Source: Eucalyptus grandis (taxonomy: Eukaryota > Streptophyta > Magnoliopsida > Myrtales > Myrtaceae). From it: a DNA stretch of 64,000 nt. The notes under the pieces were generated by a model, which had not been told where the DNA came from, searched no databases, and saw nothing but the letters and a program-made list of their open reading frames with translations. A program made the translations under genes and the position numbers. Shown here piece by piece: positions 61,001-64,000 of the stretch (its first letter is position 1; each line of letters begins with the position of its first letter). Location of the stretch: positions 46,482,112 through 46,546,111 of the forward strand of contig NC_052613.1 in assembly GCF_016545825.1 (NCBI RefSeq). Reading direction: 5' to 3'.

Positions 61001-63662
61001 CAGTTGGAAGTCTCATCTTCGACAAAAGAATCTTCAATCTCTCTCGCTCACCATACCAGCCAAAAACCGCAAGAGGAAGTACCATGCACAATGGCGATGG
61101 GTATCTCTAATGTGACAACAGAGACAATACCAGGAAGAAATTGGGTTGACCATTTCAAACATTGTACTTAGACCCTCGCACCTATTTTCTTTCAAATATT
61201 AGAAATTAAATAGCCCATCCTTCAAGTGGCCAAAAAATAAAAATAATCCATCCTCCATAACAACACCACAAAGAACTTGCCCGTGGCAGTTGTGCAATTT
61301 GTATGCCCAAGACCCCATTCACACTGCACTAAATGCAGCCTAATCCCAGTGCTCCCTCATGCATCTTCCAGAACCATCAGACATCAACCTCGAATGCTTA
61401 ACTTATAAGCAGAAACTTCCTCATGCACCAAACCTCATGCTACCACCAGGCATGTTCCTTTCAACAAGGTACATCGCCATTGTATGAGAAAATTTTGTCA
61501 TTGAGAGATGGAGCTAAATATGACACTAATAGCCCAGTTGCCAGTCAGAAAAACATGGCATCAGCATAAACCAAAGCACAAGAAAGAAAAATGCAATGTC
61601 TAGATGAGAATCTCTAGCATGACAACGGATAAACAGAAAACAGTAGTAGGAAAATTTGCCAAGAGAAAGCTACATTATCATGCTCACCAAGATTCCAGAA
61701 CAACTAATGCAGGACCAAATTGGGAAGAAATGAAAGAGCATCTAACCTCTGTCATCTGCTTCTGACCGCAGAGCACAGCACCTGTTGCCTGAGGGCTCAA
61801 ATTCCTTTTGGCTCTATTGAATGCGGCCTGTGGTGGGATAGGAAGACTCATAAACACAGTTGAGTATGATGCACTGAATGAATGCCCAACATCCAAATAG
61901 CAGTACCTGTACATAGCCAGTTTCCCCACTCCAACCATCATCTGGTTGGGATAATACTGGTACTATCTTAACGCCTGACAATTCCCACTCCTTAAACCTA
62001 TCCTGTGGGAATTGGAGAAAAAATTGTCTTATTATTACTATTTGAGCACAAAAAGCAGTTGTATAAGGATAACAAAATGCCAAATTATTCGAACCTGGTA
62101 AGCCATTCTCTGAAGGTTTCTAGCACCATAATAGAGCCTAACATCATTTCTCTTGTCAGCACCAAATCCTGACTCAATTAGAGATCGGATAGGACTGCAT
62201 AGGGAAGAGATAATATCCATGAGTAACCAGCTAAGTCGTACATTCATACTTTGTACTTATTTAGAGGCACAATAAATGGCAGAATGCAAGAACCAAAAGT
62301 CAAGGAAGATCAAAACTTTCATAAGAAGCATGCGATAAAAAAAGTAAATAACTATCAAAACATGAAAGCTCCAAAATCCTAAGGCGGTCTCATGCTGTAA
62401 TAAGAGAGACTGATGACATAAGATAAGATACAGAGATTGACATTGTTAATAACCGCAAAACAGTTCAATTGTGAAGGACACAACAGCTTGCTTTCACTCA
62501 AATAAAAATTGCTCAAACTTCGATAACCCACTTCCAGAAGTTTTTACTAATGGGCCATCTAGTTAAATAGCAGCTAGAAATTACTTCTTTCCCTGATTGT
62601 TAACATGTCAATCGATTATTCACAATGCATCAATTATTAACCAAAACTGAGTCCAGCAAAGTCTCCGAGTCTATGGATCCCAATAGAGGTATATGATACA
62701 GAGATTTCCATGCCATCAGCAAAGCCCGCTTGGGTGATGGTTATGGTCCAATTCTCAACGTTGCAGCAAATATTTACAGCTGATACCCTCGAGCATAAAA
62801 AAGGAGTAGCTGTTAGACAATGCATCAGGAGTATAAACTATGGCAATCGCTTCCTTGGAAGTACGAGGAAGAAATCACACCACGCCCCGGATTTTTCAGG
62901 AGGAAACCTAAATTATAGTAGGATGTTCTGCCAAACCGCCTCAAGCCGAAATACATCCAATCCATGTTTCGACCAAAACAGGATGGCATTCCAATACTTT
63001 TGCCAAAGTAAACAGAGGTACCCTACAACTCTCAGCTTTCCCATTAGGTCACTAGCAGCAAACCATTTTGCAGATCAAACCTCAAGGTCTAGTTTGTCTT
63101 GGCACTACCACATCGCCGTGACAACCGATTTCGCTTTCAAATTAGCAAAGAGCGCACGAGAAAAGGACTTTTTCTTTACCTGATTCCAGATCCGGTGGCG
63201 AATATGAAAACCGAAGGGTAATCCTGGGAGGCTCGATCCGGTCGATGTCGAAACCCTTCCCCATGACCTGGCTCAGCTCCACCACATCGCCCTTCCTCAA
63301 CCCGCACAGCACCTCCGCCGTGCTGCCGGCCACGCTCTTCACCAGGAACTCGAACTCCCCGCGCGCCGCCGCGAGCGAGGGCGGCGAGGCTATGGCCAGG
63401 AACGTCGGCTTGTCGGCGTCGGGGACGCGCAGCTGCAGGTACTGCCCGGGCCGCGCGTGGGAGACGACGAGCTCGGGCGCGTCGGAGACGTCGATGCTGA
63501 CGTGGAAGAGGGACTCGGCGGCGGACTCGACGAGGGAAGGGGGCGGGGGTCCAGACGGTGGTGTCCTGGCGGACGGCGGCGGCGGCGACGGAGGCGAGGC
63601 GGCGGCGGCGGTGGGGCGGGGCGGGGGGGGGTGGTGGGGGCTAGGCGGCGCAGGATAGACAT
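58065..63662 (-). CDS. Ferredoxin-NADP reductase-like protein (fruit protein pKIWI502 type), first exon frame-disrupted
   Basis: An FNR-superfamily flavoprotein, probably plastid-targeted, function poorly known. The minus-strand exons are 63180-63662, 62095-62194, 61907-62002, 61747-61827 and 58065-58127, with GT/AG junctions. Exon 1 starts MSILRRLAPT and includes RQDTTVWTPAP, LVESAAESLFHVSID, RPGQYLQLRVPDADKPTFLA (FAD side) and SQVMGKGFDIDRIEPP. Exons 2-5 give PIRSLIESGFGADKRNDVRL, YYGARNLQRMAYQ, WSGETGYVQ, TGAVLCGQKQMTE and VADGVSSEKILKNF, the NAD side. Exons 2-5 are in perfect frame. Exon 1 needs three frame changes (near 63621-63632, 63531-63545 and 63225), which are either true lesions or sequence errors in GC-rich DNA. 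The repaired length would be about 290 residues, normal for the family. Intron 4 is 3.6 kb. Confidence 0.8.
58128..61746 (-). other. pKIWI502-like gene, intron 4
   Basis: A 3.6-kb intron before the 63-bp last exon. It is AT-rich, with a GA run at about 60964-60981. No transposon ends or genes were recognised in it. Confidence 0.7.
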
Positions 63663-64000
63663 GGGAGGGAGGGCGGCGCTAAGGTGCGCATGGGGCGCGA
63701 TGGAGGGGGGAGGTGCCGGAGGGGAAAGTGCGAAGGACATGTCTGGGGGAGCGTGTTATTGTTGTATATGATGGCGGGCGGGCGGGGGGTGGCTTCCAGA
63801 GAGACGGCGCTGAACTTGCGGCGACGGCGGCGATGAGGTGGCGAGGGTTAACGTGCGCGGGGGTGCACGATAGGGCTCTCGAGAGGAGGCGTGTCCACGT
63901 GGCGGCTTCTCGGGGGTTCGCCTGGTAATTGGGAGGAGAGGCGATGGATAAGAAGAGAGTTCTATGTTCTTGTCGGAGAACGCAAAGGACCGTCGGACTG
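63663..64000. other. Upstream region of the pKIWI502-like gene
   Basis: GC-rich 5' leader and promoter. An in-frame ATG at 63740 exists, but the MSILRRLAP start at 63662 matches the family. Confidence 0.45.

Overview
This window is nuclear DNA of a flowering plant. The genes have many introns and canonical GT/AG splice sites, several have plant-type TATA boxes, and the space between them is AT-rich and packed with plant transposons (Ty1/copia LTR elements, PIF/Harbinger MITEs, a MULE-type MITE, tRNA-derived SINEs). Gene content (QSOX, SABATH methyltransferases, PADRE/DUF4228, ALIX, pKIWI502-like reductase) fits a eudicot, probably a woody rosid. The repeat flavour makes me think of Myrtaceae (Eucalyptus-like), but that is inference only.

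Layout. 1-2356 (minus): 5' part of a plant quiescin sulfhydryl oxidase gene; three exons, including a 25-bp microexon carrying the CPAC redox motif, and the rest lies off the left edge. 2565-31260: a tandem-duplicated SABATH methyltransferase region with two minus-strand genes (14092-21412 and 27790-31001). Each has three coding exons and a predicted 374-residue product. The two copies are about 4 kb apart in sequence content, but the first has been inflated by a 7.5-kb copia element just beyond its 3' end and by a copia remnant, degenerate repeats and a MITE inside a 5.6-kb first intron. A third, upstream-only piece of the duplicated unit sits beside the QSOX gene. Between the SABATH genes are a solo LTR and a Harbinger element with a decayed transposase, both nested in an older repeat. 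32290-36040: tandem copies of a small glycine-rich protein gene, one gutted and one with a single-base frameshift. 36305-37151: a palindrome of two LTRs of one family joined head-on, flanked by a 5-bp target duplication. 38659-39219: an intact single-exon PADRE/DUF4228 gene. 41819-42037: a SINE with an 18-bp target duplication. 44051-50090: a complete 8-exon ALIX (BRO1 domain) gene. 54440-56906 (plus): a Lys/Arg/Ser/His-rich nuclear-type protein with two introns in its 5' UTR. 58065-63662: a pKIWI502-like FNR-family gene with five exons whose first exon carries three frame disruptions.

The genes do not form a pathway. ALIX and QSOX act in membrane traffic and oxidative folding, SABATH proteins methylate small carboxylic acids, and PADRE proteins are often stress-induced. 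The most unusual structures are the palindromic LTR pair, the SINE that landed in the primer-binding site of a copia element, and the contrast between the two SABATH copies: one keeps a TATA box and the canonical Trp, the other has lost both. Exon coordinates were placed by eye from splice consensus and reading-frame continuity.
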